A stretch of DNA of 64,000 nucleotides, taken from the NCBI RefSeq assembly GCF_016595495.1, contig NZ_JAENIM010000041.1:62001-126000 (forward strand), written 5' to 3'. Each line of letters begins with the position of its first letter. The first letter of the stretch is position 1. Under the pieces are notes generated by a model. It saw only the letters and a list, made by a program, of their open reading frames with translations. It was not told the DNA's origin and searched no databases. The stretch comes from Persicirhabdus sediminis. GTDB taxonomy: Bacteria; Verrucomicrobiota; Verrucomicrobiia; Verrucomicrobiales; Akkermansiaceae. This document shows, piece by piece, positions 27,120-36,020 of this stretch. The position numbers were made by a program, and so were the translations under genes.

Positions 27120-27592
27120 TTAGGCTGCTAGAGTAACCTGATTTTGTTTTTTGAGGTGCTCAAATGGCGAGATATAGCCCAGTGATGAGTGGCGTCTGTA
27201 GGTGTTATAAAAGCCCTCAATGTACTCAAAAATAGCTTTGCGAGCTAGTTCTCTGCTTGCGAAATAGCCACAGCTAGGAAGTAGTTCTGCTTTTAGTGAG
27301 CCGAAAAAGCTCTCACATGTCGCATTGTCGTAGCAGTTTCCTTTGGCTGACATCGACTGCTTGAACTTATGATCTCCGAGTAACTTACGTAGTTTACAGC
27401 TTGTGTACTGGCTACCTCTATCAGAATGAAAGATGGATTTGCCTCATGGTAAATCCCATTGAGTCACAGCTGCTTCTAGGGCGCCGGTCACGATTTCAGC
27501 GGGCATGGCTCCAGCGCATTGATGCCCAACAACTAGGCTAGAATGGAGGTCGATAACCACTGATAGATAGAGCCATCCTGACTGGATTCTCG
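27120..27592 (-). pseudogene. Degenerate IS3-family transposase (OrfB, integrase core), 5'-truncated and with an in-frame stop
   Basis: The frame contains the second half of an IS3 OrfB integrase core: 'GWLYLSVVIDLHSSLVVGH', then 'FHSDRGSQYTSCKLRK' (second catalytic Asp), 'GNCYDNATCESFFGSLKAE' (third catalytic residue, Glu) and the typical end 'YRRHSSLGYISPFEHLKK'. A TGA at 27444-27446 interrupts the same frame 31 codons before the downstream ATG. Upstream, similarity stops just before the first catalytic Asp (the 'DIT' block) and the sequence runs into the repeat array. The element is therefore dead; no intact OrfA or inverted repeats are visible. Confidence 0.85.
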
Positions 27593-29608
27593 CTGCAACT
27601 GAAAAAACGCTGGCTGAAAAATATCTGAAAGGGGACACGCTCCAGCGGAAATCAATGCCGAAGGCATCACTAAAAGCCAACCCCGTGTGATGACGCAGCC
27701 ACCCCGCGGGAGAAACGCCCCGCAAACCCCGTGCCCTGAAAGGGCTCCTGATAGGCTGACATCCGGTGAATTTTCGCAAGCCAGCTAGCTAATCCACCCA
27801 GCTAGTTTTGTAAAGTACCTGTGTTATACAGGTACTTTTAGCCATCCTGTATAGCTGGCTAGCTTGACTCAGAGCTAACTAAGTCGGAATATGTCTTCCC
27901 GCCGAACCAACACCAGTTGGAAAACCAATGCCGAAGGCATCGTTAAATGCCAGCCCCGTGCGATGGCGCAGCCATCCCGCGGGGGAAAACGCCCCGCAAA
28001 ACCCGTGCCCTGAAAGGGCACCCGATAGGTAAACAATCGGTGAGTTTTCACAAGCTAGCTAATCCACCCAGCTAGCTACACGAAGTACCTGTATTATACA
28101 GATACTTTATGACACCCTGTATAGCTGGCTAGCTTAGATCTGACGAAGTCGAAATTTGTCGTCCTGCCGCAAATATGATAGGTGAGAAGAACGAGCAGGA
28201 AAAGGTCCAACGGACCGGGACACTACAGCCCAGTGCAAGGCTGAACTGAAAGTTCAACGCAGCTCTGGGTAATAGTCCCCCAAAAAGCCAGAAGCCCCAA
28301 AGGGGCGAGAGAAAGCTCAGCAGAAAAGAAATCCAGCTAGAGCTCAGAGAGGTGAGATGGAAATTCCAGCCGACCCTACAACAGCTGGAAAACCCATGCC
28401 GAAGGCATTACTGAATGCCAGCCCCGTGCGATGGCGCATCCATTCCGCGGGGAGAAACGCCCCGCAAAACCCGTGCCCTGAAAGGGCTCCTGATAGGTAT
28501 ACAATCGGTGAATTTTCACAAGCGGTCTAGCTAATCCACCCAGCTAGTTTTATAAAGTACCTGTATTGTACAGGTACTTTGTGCCTCCCTGCATGGCTGG
28601 CTAGCTTGACCTGACGAAGTCGAAATTTGTCGTCCAATCACAAATATGTTAGGCGGGGAGGACGAGCTGGAAAACTATTAGCTGGAAAAGGTCCAACGGA
28701 CCGGGACACTACAGCCCAGTGCAAGGCTGAACTGAAAGTTCAACGCAGCTCTGGGTAATAGTCCCCAAAAAAGCCAGAAGCCCCAAAGGGGCGAGAGAAA
28801 GCTCAGCAGCAAGAAAGATCCAGCTAGAGGGTAGGGAGGTAAGATGAAAATTTTAGCCGCGCTCGTTCCAGTTGGAAAACCAATGCCGAAGGCATCGTTA
28901 AATGCCAGCCCCGTGCGATGGCGCAGCCATCCCGCGGGGGAAAACGCCCCGCAAAACCCGTGCCCTGAAAGGGCTCTCGATAGTTAAACCTCCGGTGAAT
29001 TTTCACAAGCTAGCTAATCCACCCAGCTAGTTTCATAAAGTACCTGTATTATACAGATACTTTATGACACCCTGTATAGCTGGCTAGCTTAGATCTGACG
29101 AAGTCGAAATTTGTCGTCCAATCACAAATGTGTTAGGCGGGGAGGACGAGCTGGAAAACTATTAGCTGGAAAAGGTCCAACGGACCGAAACACTACAGCC
29201 CAGTGCAAGGCTGAACTGAAAGTTCAACGCAGCTCTGGGTAATAGTCCCCCAAAAAGCCAGAAGCCCCAAAGGGGCGAGAGAAAGCTCAGCAGCAAGAAA
29301 GATCCAGCTAGAGGTCAGGGAGGTAAGATGAAAATTTTAGCCGCGCTCGTTCCAGTTGGAAAACCAATGCCGAAGGCATCGTTAAATGCCAGCCCCGTGC
29401 GATGGCGCAGCCATCCCGCGGGGGAAAACGCCCCGCAAAACCCGTGCCCTGAAAGGGCTGCCAATAGGTAAACAATCGGTGAATTTTCACAAGCGGTCTA
29501 ACTAATCTACCCAACTAGCTACATGAAGTACCTGTATTATACAGATACTTTTCACCAACCTGCATAGCTGGCTGGCTTAGATCTAGCGAAGTCGAAATTT
29601 GTCCTCCC
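27593..29608. repeat. Two-kilobase array of alternating hairpin-rich modules (A A B A B A B A)
   Basis: Two non-coding modules alternate. Module A (about 255 bp) begins near TGCCGAAGGCA at 27655, 27928, 28396, 28883 and 29367. Module B (about 190 bp) begins near GGTCCAACGGACC at about 28204, 28689 and 29172. After the first A-A pair the period is 468-487 bp. Each module is made of tiny self-complementary units: TGCCGAAGGCA, GCCCTGAAAGGGC, AGTACCTG-TATTATA-CAGGTACT (A); GGTCCAACGGACC, GCCCCAAAGGGGC (B); with GCTAGCTAATCC and CCAGCTAGC at the A boundaries. Long spurious frames cross it but change between copies. It abuts the dead transposase. Confidence 0.85.
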
Positions 29609-29682
29609 GTCGCAAACATGTTAGCTAAGCTAGCCTGCGTGCTGATAAGCAAAATCTACCTCTGCGGGATCGTTATCAATGC

Positions 29683-30207
29683 TTAGTTTTTGTCTCTATC
29701 ATCAGAGAGAGATTCGTCTTCAAAGTTGTAGCGCCTAGCAAATGAAATGCTACACCTCAATCTAGCGACGCGCTCGATGTTTTCAATCCCGCTGGCAACA
29801 TCCCTCATGCGTAACGCACAACAAAGCCGGCCCGCCCGATCCCTAATCTCAGCCAACTCACCATCACTAGAGGCCTGAGCCACATAGCGATTTTCTGCTA
29901 GCTGAAAAAACTCGTGTTCACCCGCTCTAGCGAGCTCTTGATCTTGCAGAGCATCTTCAGGCCACAGCCCATTGATAATGTCGCCTCCAATTTCCTGGAG
30001 TTCGTAGAGCACAAAGCCCATATGATAGAATGACAATGCCGAAATCTGTAAGCGCATGCCAGCGTACTTCGACATGTTCTCAGTCATTATCGTATCTAGG
30101 CTGAGCGGAGAATGGCTGGTGTAGCGGTGGCGAATTGCCTGCAATGAAGCCACATCCTTAAGCTGTATAATCTCGCTGGCCAGAAACGCTGAGTGATAAT
30201 TTTGCAT
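29683..30207 (-). CDS. Hypothetical protein, 174 residues
   Basis: Not recognised. Soluble, mostly helical by composition, with an arginine-rich C-terminal half ('RDRAGRLCCALRMRDVASG', 'ERVARLRCSISFARRYNF') and an acidic tail. No signal peptide or membrane segment. It starts a run of minus-strand accessory genes with long spacers. Its coding potential rests on length, an ATG with normal codon use, and no competing frame. Confidence 0.55.
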   Translation of the reverse strand: MQNYHSAFLASEIIQLKDVASLQAIRHRYTSHSPLSLDTIMTENMSKYAGMRLQISALSFYHMGFVLYELQEIGGDIINGLWPEDALQDQELARAGEHEFFQLAENRYVAQASSDGELAEIRDRAGRLCCALRMRDVASGIENIERVARLRCSISFARRYNFEDESLSDDRDKN

Positions 30208-30367
30208 CTTTTTGATTTAGCGTATGCTTGATGGGGGGCTAGCTGCAATAAGTTACGAGAGACCTGTTATTGGCTTTGAGTATTTAACAAGAAATCAGTT
30301 GGCTGAAACAATGTTTTTGTTAGTCTGAGGTCAAAACCATGCTGACGAGATCTCACCGAGAATATTA

Positions 30368-30778
30368 TTAGCGGCTTAGACGGTCCATGATGAGCCAACT
30401 AATGGGGATTAAACAAGCAGGAATGGCTAATAGCCAGTATGGAAGTGAGAGGTAAGTTAAGTTTGGGAAGGCAGAGAACTTGAACCCGCCAGCTAAGACC
30501 TGACTGAGTTTGGGTGGATCTCTAAAAAGAGCCATACCTCTATTGTCGACAAACGCTCTTTCGTAGTGGCTAAAACCCTGTTTGTAATATGGTACTGTTG
30601 GGAATAAGGTTCCAGATGGTTCTGGAGTCGTTACAGCTAGAGATAAACTGCCGCTAGATGAGCCAATGTTGATCCAGGCTCTATCAGCAATTGAGCTGTT
30701 CACCTCGAATGCAAAAACAAAAGTCAACGCCCATAAAAGGATCAATGCAGTTAGCGGTAAGAGCAAGATAGATTTCAT
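30368..30778 (-). CDS. Small membrane protein of unknown function
   Basis: 136 residues with two hydrophobic segments, about 5-24 ('LLLPLTALILLWALTFVFAF') and about 112-130 ('YWLLAIPACLIPISWLIMD'), and a charged cytoplasmic-type end ('DRLSR'). The roughly 85 residues between them would be periplasmic. This two-helix plan is seen in small verrucomicrobial proteins of unknown role; no motif allows a function. Confidence 0.65.
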   Translation of the reverse strand: MKSILLLPLTALILLWALTFVFAFEVNSSIADRAWINIGSSSGSLSLAVTTPEPSGTLFPTVPYYKQGFSHYERAFVDNRGMALFRDPPKLSQVLAGGFKFSAFPNLTYLSLPYWLLAIPACLIPISWLIMDRLSR

Positions 30779-30842
30779 CGTTGGAAACGTTTAGTGTTAG
30801 GTTGTCGAGGCCAGCAAACGGCTCGTCGCTGGTTTTGCTCAG

Positions 30843-31394
30843 CTAGTATTTTTGATGGCGTTCAAAATATCTTTGATAGAACAGGCTGTAGTTAGAATCG
30901 TAAGTAATAGAAGTGATGGATTCAATGTCTAGCACACTCTTCTCGTCATCAATTTGTCCAATACCAGTGATGAAATCTACAGAGACGTTATGCTGCGTTA
31001 CCTCGTCGATGAACCCGATAACAAATAGATCATTTTGTATTTCGTCCTCTAGAATGATGACGGCACGTCGGTCAAAGTTATCTAATAAATGCCTGACGCC
31101 TCCCTCGGGGATTTTTGCCGCAAAGTCGACTCGATCTAGCAGACCTTCTTCCTCTAGCAAAGCTTTCTGAAATTCATTTGTCGGCGTGCTCTTAAGAGCG
31201 CTAATATCGGCGATCCTCAACAGAAGCCATCCATCGATATGGAAATCATACTCGCGCTTGAGCAAGATCCATTGATCATCGTAATCCACTATAAATCCAT
31301 GAATGTCATTAGAGTCGATGCGCTCACGAGTGATTGTTACCAATGATCTGGACTGGCTGAAATGTTTAACAAGAGACTTGGGAATCGAGGTCAT
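30843..31394 (-). CDS. Hypothetical protein with Sm/SH3-like beta pattern
   Basis: 183 residues, not recognised. The first half alternates short strands with charged turns ('SLVTITRERIDSNDIHGFIVDYDDQWILLKREYDFHIDGWLLLRIADI'-like region, residues about 17-66), which suggests a small barrel fold such as Sm/SH3; the second half has a similar pattern ('DLFVIGFIDEVTQHNVSVDFI'). Its first codons resemble those of the nuclease-like gene upstream (ATG.A..TC.ATTCCCAAGTC), although the remaining proteins differ. Function unknown. Confidence 0.6.
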   Translation of the reverse strand: MTSIPKSLVKHFSQSRSLVTITRERIDSNDIHGFIVDYDDQWILLKREYDFHIDGWLLLRIADISALKSTPTNEFQKALLEEEGLLDRVDFAAKIPEGGVRHLLDNFDRRAVIILEDEIQNDLFVIGFIDEVTQHNVSVDFITGIGQIDDEKSVLDIESITSITYDSNYSLFYQRYFERHQKY

Positions 31395-31474
31395 TGTTTT
31401 TGTTGCGGTTAGTCTGGCGATTCAAACGAAATTCAATCAGTGAGTTGTATTATTTAGTTAGCGTTGGAATTGTA

Positions 31475-31502
31475 ATAAAATTAGGGCAGTCTTGGACTGC
31501 CC
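31475..31502 (-). terminator. Probable terminator downstream of the nuclease-like gene
   Basis: Perfect 8-bp stem GGGCAGTC (31484-31491) / GACTGCCC (31495-31502) with a 3-nt loop, read on the minus strand into TAATTTTATT. Confidence 0.6.
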
Positions 31503-31564
31503 CACGGTTGGGGGGATGCGCCTTGTTTGTTTGAGGCTGTTTTATGGTAAGAGAAAGGTTAGTT

Positions 31565-32194
31565 CTACTTGATAGGAAGACATAGAAAGTGCCACTTCTT
31601 CTCGACATCCCAATTAATTTTGTAGCTTCCTTTAAGCTCTAACTTTACGTTTTCTCTACCTGCACACTTTAGACCTCTAGTGTTGTATTCTCCGGGAGTG
31701 ATACTAGCACCTTCGTGCAGTTGAAATCTTGTTCCAACTCCTGATCTAGAAGGTTTTATGTACTCAGAGGCATCGGTAATCATGAAGAAATAACCTAATG
31801 AGAATTCTTTCTTCTCAGTTGCTAGTTCAACTGCCTCAATGTCAATATATGCATCTATTCTACCTAAATTCTGCGCTGCTTGTTTCTTTGTCTTAAACTT
31901 GAGCTCAATGGCGCAATAAGTATTAGAGTTTTCATAGCCGCAAACGATGTCAATGAACTTTCTCTTACCTTTGATGTCTTCGAGGCGTTCTTCTAGGTCG
32001 ACGATAAACATGTCATCTCTACTGATGCAGTAACAGTCTCCTATAACAGATAGGATATGGCCAAAGTAGTGTTGAAATGGAGCTTCAGTAGGGATTTTAT
32101 GACGACCATGTAGGAATCTAGATTTGAAGATCCGCCATGAGATCTCTACGACTTCACGGATTCGCTCTTCATGTGACTTGGGAATAGAATTCAT
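31565..32194 (-). CDS. PD-(D/E)XK-like putative nuclease
   Basis: 209 residues. Residues about 75-110 carry the signature of the PD-(D/E)XK restriction-endonuclease fold: a strand with Asp ('KFIDIVCGYE'), then a strand with 'CAIELKFK', in which E-x-K supplies the other catalytic residues, followed by a helix ('KKQAAQNLGRIDAYIDIEAVE'). The spacing and the following 'GYFFMITD' core strand fit this fold. No DNA-recognition domain is identifiable. It lies 112 bp downstream of herA on the same strand, so it may belong to the SIR2-HerA defence locus or be an independent defence gene. Nuclease activity is inferred from the motif only. Confidence 0.65.
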   Translation of the reverse strand: MNSIPKSHEERIREVVEISWRIFKSRFLHGRHKIPTEAPFQHYFGHILSVIGDCYCISRDDMFIVDLEERLEDIKGKRKFIDIVCGYENSNTYCAIELKFKTKKQAAQNLGRIDAYIDIEAVELATEKKEFSLGYFFMITDASEYIKPSRSGVGTRFQLHEGASITPGEYNTRGLKCAGRENVKLELKGSYKINWDVEKKWHFLCLPIK

Positions 32195-32306
32195 TATATA
32201 TAGGGTAACGCCAAGCTAATGTGACATAAAACGGTGGTATAGAACTTTTGTTAAGCAAAAAGCGGCATGCGTTAAGGGCCCTGCTGTGATGTTTGTTAGA
32301 GTCTTA

Positions 32307-34037
32307 TTACTGAATGCTTTGTTTTCTCCAATTGTCTACAGCTTTATTCAGCCGCCCAACTGTTACATCACCTTGCCACTCCTTCCAGAATTCGATAGTG
32401 CCACTATCTGGTTTATTATTGGGCTCATCTATGCGTATACGACTTGGCAATAAACTAGCGTCTCCAACAACAAGCGCTTCACCAGTATCTAAAGTAGGTA
32501 AGATATCACTAAAACCACCTAAGCTATCTGGGAGCAATTTTTTAATGACAGACTGATCATCAGAATTGGTAAGCCTCATAGCCACAAAGTTACTACACTG
32601 ACTAAGTATGGTCTTATTCACTTCCGATGGTCTTTGTGTGACAACCACCAAACTAACCCCGTACTTTCTACCTTCTTTAGCTATGCGTTCGAAAATTTGG
32701 ATGGAAATATCATCTGATACACCAGAGACATTTTTATTAGGAATATATAAATGAGCTTCATCACATAAGATTGCTACTGGGTGGCGTTCTTCAGATGGTG
32801 TCCACTGTTGAACAGAAAAAGCAAGGCGAGCGACTAATGAAACGATTAGAGGTAGGACATCTGACGGCACTTCAGAAAAGTTAATTATCTTTACTCCTCC
32901 ATTCCCATTTTCATCGTTACTTCCCAAAAGAGCATCAGCCAACCTATTTAACCAGTCAAATTCTAAAACATCTGCTCCACCTTGGAACAAAAATCCTAAA
33001 CGACGATCTGATATTTTATTTTCTAAGCGAGAAATCATTCTGCTCAGTTTACCGTTAAACTCACCAGCCTTGTTAGTCCCTGCTCGAGCACCTGGTACCC
33101 GCTCAATGTTGATAGCATTTAACGCATGAATCAATGATGACAAATCAAAAGGAACTGGGCTATCAACTGTAAAGTTATCTAAAATATCTTGGTAACCACC
33201 GCTTTCTAAGTATAGGGTTTTTGCTGAGTTGACTTCTCTCGCCATTAGCATTGCTTGGTTTGGCGCATTTTGATCACTGCGATCAACGAATAATGAAACT
33301 AATGCTTCATATGATAGCAGCCAATAAGGTAGGTAAATTGCACCGTCTGCCAAGGTTCGACTTGACTCTATGTCACTAGGCCCGGCAACTTTGAAGTGAC
33401 TAATTCCTTCTCCCTCTACAGGAGAGTACTCACCGTGTAAGTCGAAAACTATTGCATTTGCATTTTTCAGCTCAGAAACTTGCTCAATTATTCGAGCTGT
33501 CGTCCAAGATTTACCAGCCCCTGTGCTTCCTCCGATAAAAGCATGTCGCTGAAAAAATTTATTACCATTTAAGTAAGCTACCGCATTTTCATCTAAGGTG
33601 TATTTACCTAAAGTTAGAGAATTACCATCAGCTTCTGCGTGGGAAATAACTCTCATGAAAGAAGTTAGTCTTTCTCCCTCCAATGCAAAGCAATTTGCAT
33701 CGATTTCAGGAACGCTTTCTAGTGTGCGACGAAAAATGTTTCTATTAATTCCTTCAGCGTCAATCAATGAGCCTATCAATGCTACTTTGCATAAGTTTTG
33801 TTCATCAGAAGGTTCTTCTTGTTCTTCGGTAGCGGAAGAGGTTAGCTTTTTTCTGGTAACTTGATTGATAATTCCAATTAAATGCTGACCCGGTTTACTA
33901 CTTTGTAATACTGCTAACCTATTGACCTGCAACCTTTTTAGGAGTTCGGTGTCATTTATTTCTACAACAACTGTTGCAGTATCTACGGAAGCTACTTTCC
34001 CTAAAGCTTCATCGTCATTAAAATTTAAAATAGTCAT
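32307..34037 (-). CDS. HerA-type DNA translocase/helicase (DUF87), partner of SIR2
   Basis: 576 residues. N-terminal HAS-barrel-like beta region (about 1-75, 'VASVDTATVVVEIND'), then a FtsK/HerA P-loop ATPase: Walker A 'GGSTGAGKSWTTARI' near residue 165, Walker B 'VAILCDEAHLYIP' near 425, the sensor region 'VVVTQRPSEVNKTILSQC', and an arginine-rich end. HerA hexamers translocate DNA. Paired with a SIR2 NADase they form the Sir2-HerA antiphage complex known from experiments in other bacteria. The gene starts 8 bp after the SIR2 stop, so the two are co-transcribed. Confidence 0.93.
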   Translation of the reverse strand: MTILNFNDDEALGKVASVDTATVVVEINDTELLKRLQVNRLAVLQSSKPGQHLIGIINQVTRKKLTSSATEEQEEPSDEQNLCKVALIGSLIDAEGINRNIFRRTLESVPEIDANCFALEGERLTSFMRVISHAEADGNSLTLGKYTLDENAVAYLNGNKFFQRHAFIGGSTGAGKSWTTARIIEQVSELKNANAIVFDLHGEYSPVEGEGISHFKVAGPSDIESSRTLADGAIYLPYWLLSYEALVSLFVDRSDQNAPNQAMLMAREVNSAKTLYLESGGYQDILDNFTVDSPVPFDLSSLIHALNAINIERVPGARAGTNKAGEFNGKLSRMISRLENKISDRRLGFLFQGGADVLEFDWLNRLADALLGSNDENGNGGVKIINFSEVPSDVLPLIVSLVARLAFSVQQWTPSEERHPVAILCDEAHLYIPNKNVSGVSDDISIQIFERIAKEGRKYGVSLVVVTQRPSEVNKTILSQCSNFVAMRLTNSDDQSVIKKLLPDSLGGFSDILPTLDTGEALVVGDASLLPSRIRIDEPNNKPDSGTIEFWKEWQGDVTVGRLNKAVDNWRKQSIQ

Positions 34038-34045
34038 ATCTTTCC

Positions 34046-35065
34046 TTACATTATTAAACTCATGAAGCCTTGTAGTGACCAGAAATCGCCATCTACTTCT
34101 ACTGGACCATCTAATAGGGAGCTATAAATTCTAGATTTGTTGTTATGAGCCGCTTCAATGGCCAAGTATTTATTTGTACCTTCATGGGCGATGAACTTTT
34201 TCGTGGCATCAGTTAATTCATAAGTAATGATAATCACCGAGGCTCCATTGTTAGCACATCGATTTACCAGTTTCGTTTGGATATGTTCATCATTGAAGCC
34301 AAACCCTACGCACAAGTAAGCAGAGGCTTCATCCATTACGTCGTCAGATTCATGGATGATTGTTTTGTAGGGTTCTTTATGAGTACTTCGGTACTTTTCA
34401 ATACCCGGTGTTACTATTAGCGGTGTTAAGCCATCCGGGATTTCATTAATGTTACTTAAAAACGTAATAACACCATTAGAATTAGTGAACCAACCAAGAG
34501 AGCCATGAACTTTCCAGATATTCACCTGTCTAGAGCATGATAAGTAGTTCTTCCTAGCGCTATGGCCTCTATAGCCATGAGAGAATCCAGTGTAATGATG
34601 AATACTTTCTTGTTCACATGCATATTCTGCTAAGCGATCATAATTAGGTGTAATTATGTTTAGCTCTCTAGCGGTGCTTCTAAACATATGTTTCAACAAC
34701 TTGCCTAATGGAAATAAAGTGGAGTTATTTAATGAATCTTTAAATACTTTAAAGTCTTCTGGAGCTAGAAGGGTCCATGTTTCGTAAACTATTCTACAAG
34801 TCAGCTCAGTTGATAAGGGTACATCATGTAATGCTGTTTCTAAATCTATGCCTGCATTCAGTTTCTCGCAAAAATTACACCAAGAAGCTTTATCGTTACC
34901 GGGTAAATCGGCCAAATGGACATGGGCCATAAGATGCTTTGCTAAGTTCCCCATTCCAGACATGCCAAAAGCAGCAGAAGCCCCACTCCCTAATATAATA
35001 ACAGGAGTATTTCTGTAATAATCTTGAGCTTGTTTTGATATTATTTCTAGGGTTTCTTTAGACAT
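34046..35065 (-). CDS. SIR2-domain protein of a SIR2-HerA defence pair
   Basis: 339 residues. SIR2-type Rossmann motifs in order: 'VIILGSGASAAFGMSGMG' (residues about 19-37), 'NIITPNYDRLAEYACEQ' (about 147), 'WKVHGSLGWF' (about 184, catalytic-type His), 'TPLIVTPGIEK' and 'AYLCVGFGFNDEHIQTKL' (about 255). No four-cysteine zinc site is visible, as in defence SIR2 proteins (SIR2_2/SIR2-like), which hydrolyse NAD+ to stop phage growth. It is first in a two-gene unit with herA. The promoter should lie in the 35066-35403 gap. Confidence 0.92.
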   Translation of the reverse strand: MSKETLEIISKQAQDYYRNTPVIILGSGASAAFGMSGMGNLAKHLMAHVHLADLPGNDKASWCNFCEKLNAGIDLETALHDVPLSTELTCRIVYETWTLLAPEDFKVFKDSLNNSTLFPLGKLLKHMFRSTARELNIITPNYDRLAEYACEQESIHHYTGFSHGYRGHSARKNYLSCSRQVNIWKVHGSLGWFTNSNGVITFLSNINEIPDGLTPLIVTPGIEKYRSTHKEPYKTIIHESDDVMDEASAYLCVGFGFNDEHIQTKLVNRCANNGASVIIITYELTDATKKFIAHEGTNKYLAIEAAHNNKSRIYSSLLDGPVEVDGDFWSLQGFMSLIM

Positions 35066-35403
35066 AACATTCCTTAAGTTGGTTATGATTCGGTATTGTG
35101 ATTCTAACGAATATTGATTCGTAACAATGGATGCGTGATTTAATCTCTCTGCATTGTATCAGCCGAGACTACGATCATGATTGATCATGATCTGGTGTTG
35201 ATGTAGTTTAGTTAGGTTGATAGTTTTCATGATGGTGGCGGGCCTCGACCTTAGTTAGCAGTGGAAAGTTTTAAGTGACCAAAGCAACTAATGCAGCTTG
35301 CTAGAAATCTCTAATGAGTCAATGAGATAGTTAGAATATGGAGCCGCTCCATGGCCCTGCGCTAGGGATGGGCTCTCTGGGCTAGCTAGCCTATCTATGT
35401 TTG
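35066..35403. promoter_or_regulatory. Regulatory gap upstream of SIR2-HerA, with palindromes
   Basis: About 340 bases between the P-loop gene and the SIR2 gene on the same strand. It holds a TGATCATGATTGATCATGAT-type palindromic cluster near 35175-35192, the perfect palindrome ATGGAGC-C-GCTCCAT (35338-35352), GGCTAGCTAGCC (35381-35392) and one copy of the ~25-bp repeat described separately. The SIR2-HerA promoter is expected here. No gene. Confidence 0.4.
35302..35326 (+). repeat. Copy 1 of a dispersed direct repeat
   Basis: TAGAAATCTCTAATGAGTCA plus ATGAG. Same orientation as copies at 35966 and 46035. Confidence 0.8.
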
Positions 35404-35907
35404 TTAGGATATTTGTTTTATATGCGCCTCGAGTTCACGAGGATGTTTGAAGCTGTGCACTGTGAGGTGAGGGTGCTCAGCGAGTAAGTGCATCGTTCTC
35501 TGACGAAATTTTTTACGGTATCTAATAATGTAGAGGATGAACTCTAGATTGAGTCTTTCTGGGCAGCCTGCGGCACAATCCGGTCGGACTTTGCCGAAGC
35601 CCGTGAAGGTCCTGCTTAAGGCACGTAATAGGCAAATGTGAGTTGGGTAGTCTAGGTGATAAACCGTGTCTGATCGCTTCAGTCGATTATCGAGTGTTGA
35701 GAAATAATGCCCGTCGATAATCCAGCGGTCTGCCTGATAGAGAGATGTCGTTCGTTCTCTGAACTCAGCAAGGTCAGGGAGTGTCCAACCTTCACCCCAG
35801 AATTCTGTGTCCAAGTGAACGATGGGCAAACCACTGATAGCACTCAGCGTGTGAGACAAAGTGGATTTACCAGCGCCACAGCAGCCGATGATAGAAACGC
35901 GTTGCAT
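35404..35907 (-). CDS. FlaR/topology-modulation-like P-loop kinase
   Basis: 167 residues, the size of the FlaR-like (topology modulation protein) group related to adenylate kinase. Walker A 'GCCGAGKST' at residues 8-16, then 'PIVHLDTEFWGEGW', 'WIIDGHYFSTLDNRL' (Walker B-like Asp) and an arginine-rich lid-like region ending 'RYRKKFRQR'. FlaR-like proteins may phosphorylate a small nucleotide-type substrate; none is established. It sits between two copies of the dispersed repeat and is likely mobile or accessory. Confidence 0.85.
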   Translation of the reverse strand: MQRVSIIGCCGAGKSTLSHTLSAISGLPIVHLDTEFWGEGWTLPDLAEFRERTTSLYQADRWIIDGHYFSTLDNRLKRSDTVYHLDYPTHICLLRALSRTFTGFGKVRPDCAAGCPERLNLEFILYIIRYRKKFRQRTMHLLAEHPHLTVHSFKHPRELEAHIKQIS

Positions 35908-35965
35908 ATGCTTTGTTAGTATTCAGCTAAGGGAAGAGCACGGCAAGCGTGAGTTTACTGAAGTT

Positions 35966-35992
35966 GATAGAAATCTCTAATCAGTCAACGAG
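35966..35992 (+). repeat. Copy 2 of the dispersed direct repeat, left edge of the Bat block
   Basis: GATAGAAATCTCTAATCAGT followed by CAACGAG: one changed base (C for G) in the core compared with copies 1 and 3. It lies about 30 bp before the 3' end of the batD-like gene. Confidence 0.8.
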
Positions 35993-36020
35993 CTAGCGCA
36001 GTTGTTTGCTAGTTTTGGGA

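Noticed and set aside
28824-29514. Short frames 'FQGTGFAGRFPPRDGC' in two copies
   Set aside because: They are read through the repeat module and change frame or end between copies; non-coding.
27593-29608. CRISPR array
   Set aside because: Units are 255 and 190 bp, not 25-40 bp with unique spacers, and no cas genes are near.
29683-36020. Chromosomal integron with gene cassettes
   Set aside because: Several spacers contain CTAACAA and GTTAG words near stops and starts, but I could not build complete attC sites (GTTRRRY with matching RYYYAAC) at most junctions, there is no integrase, and GTTAG is common in this genome.
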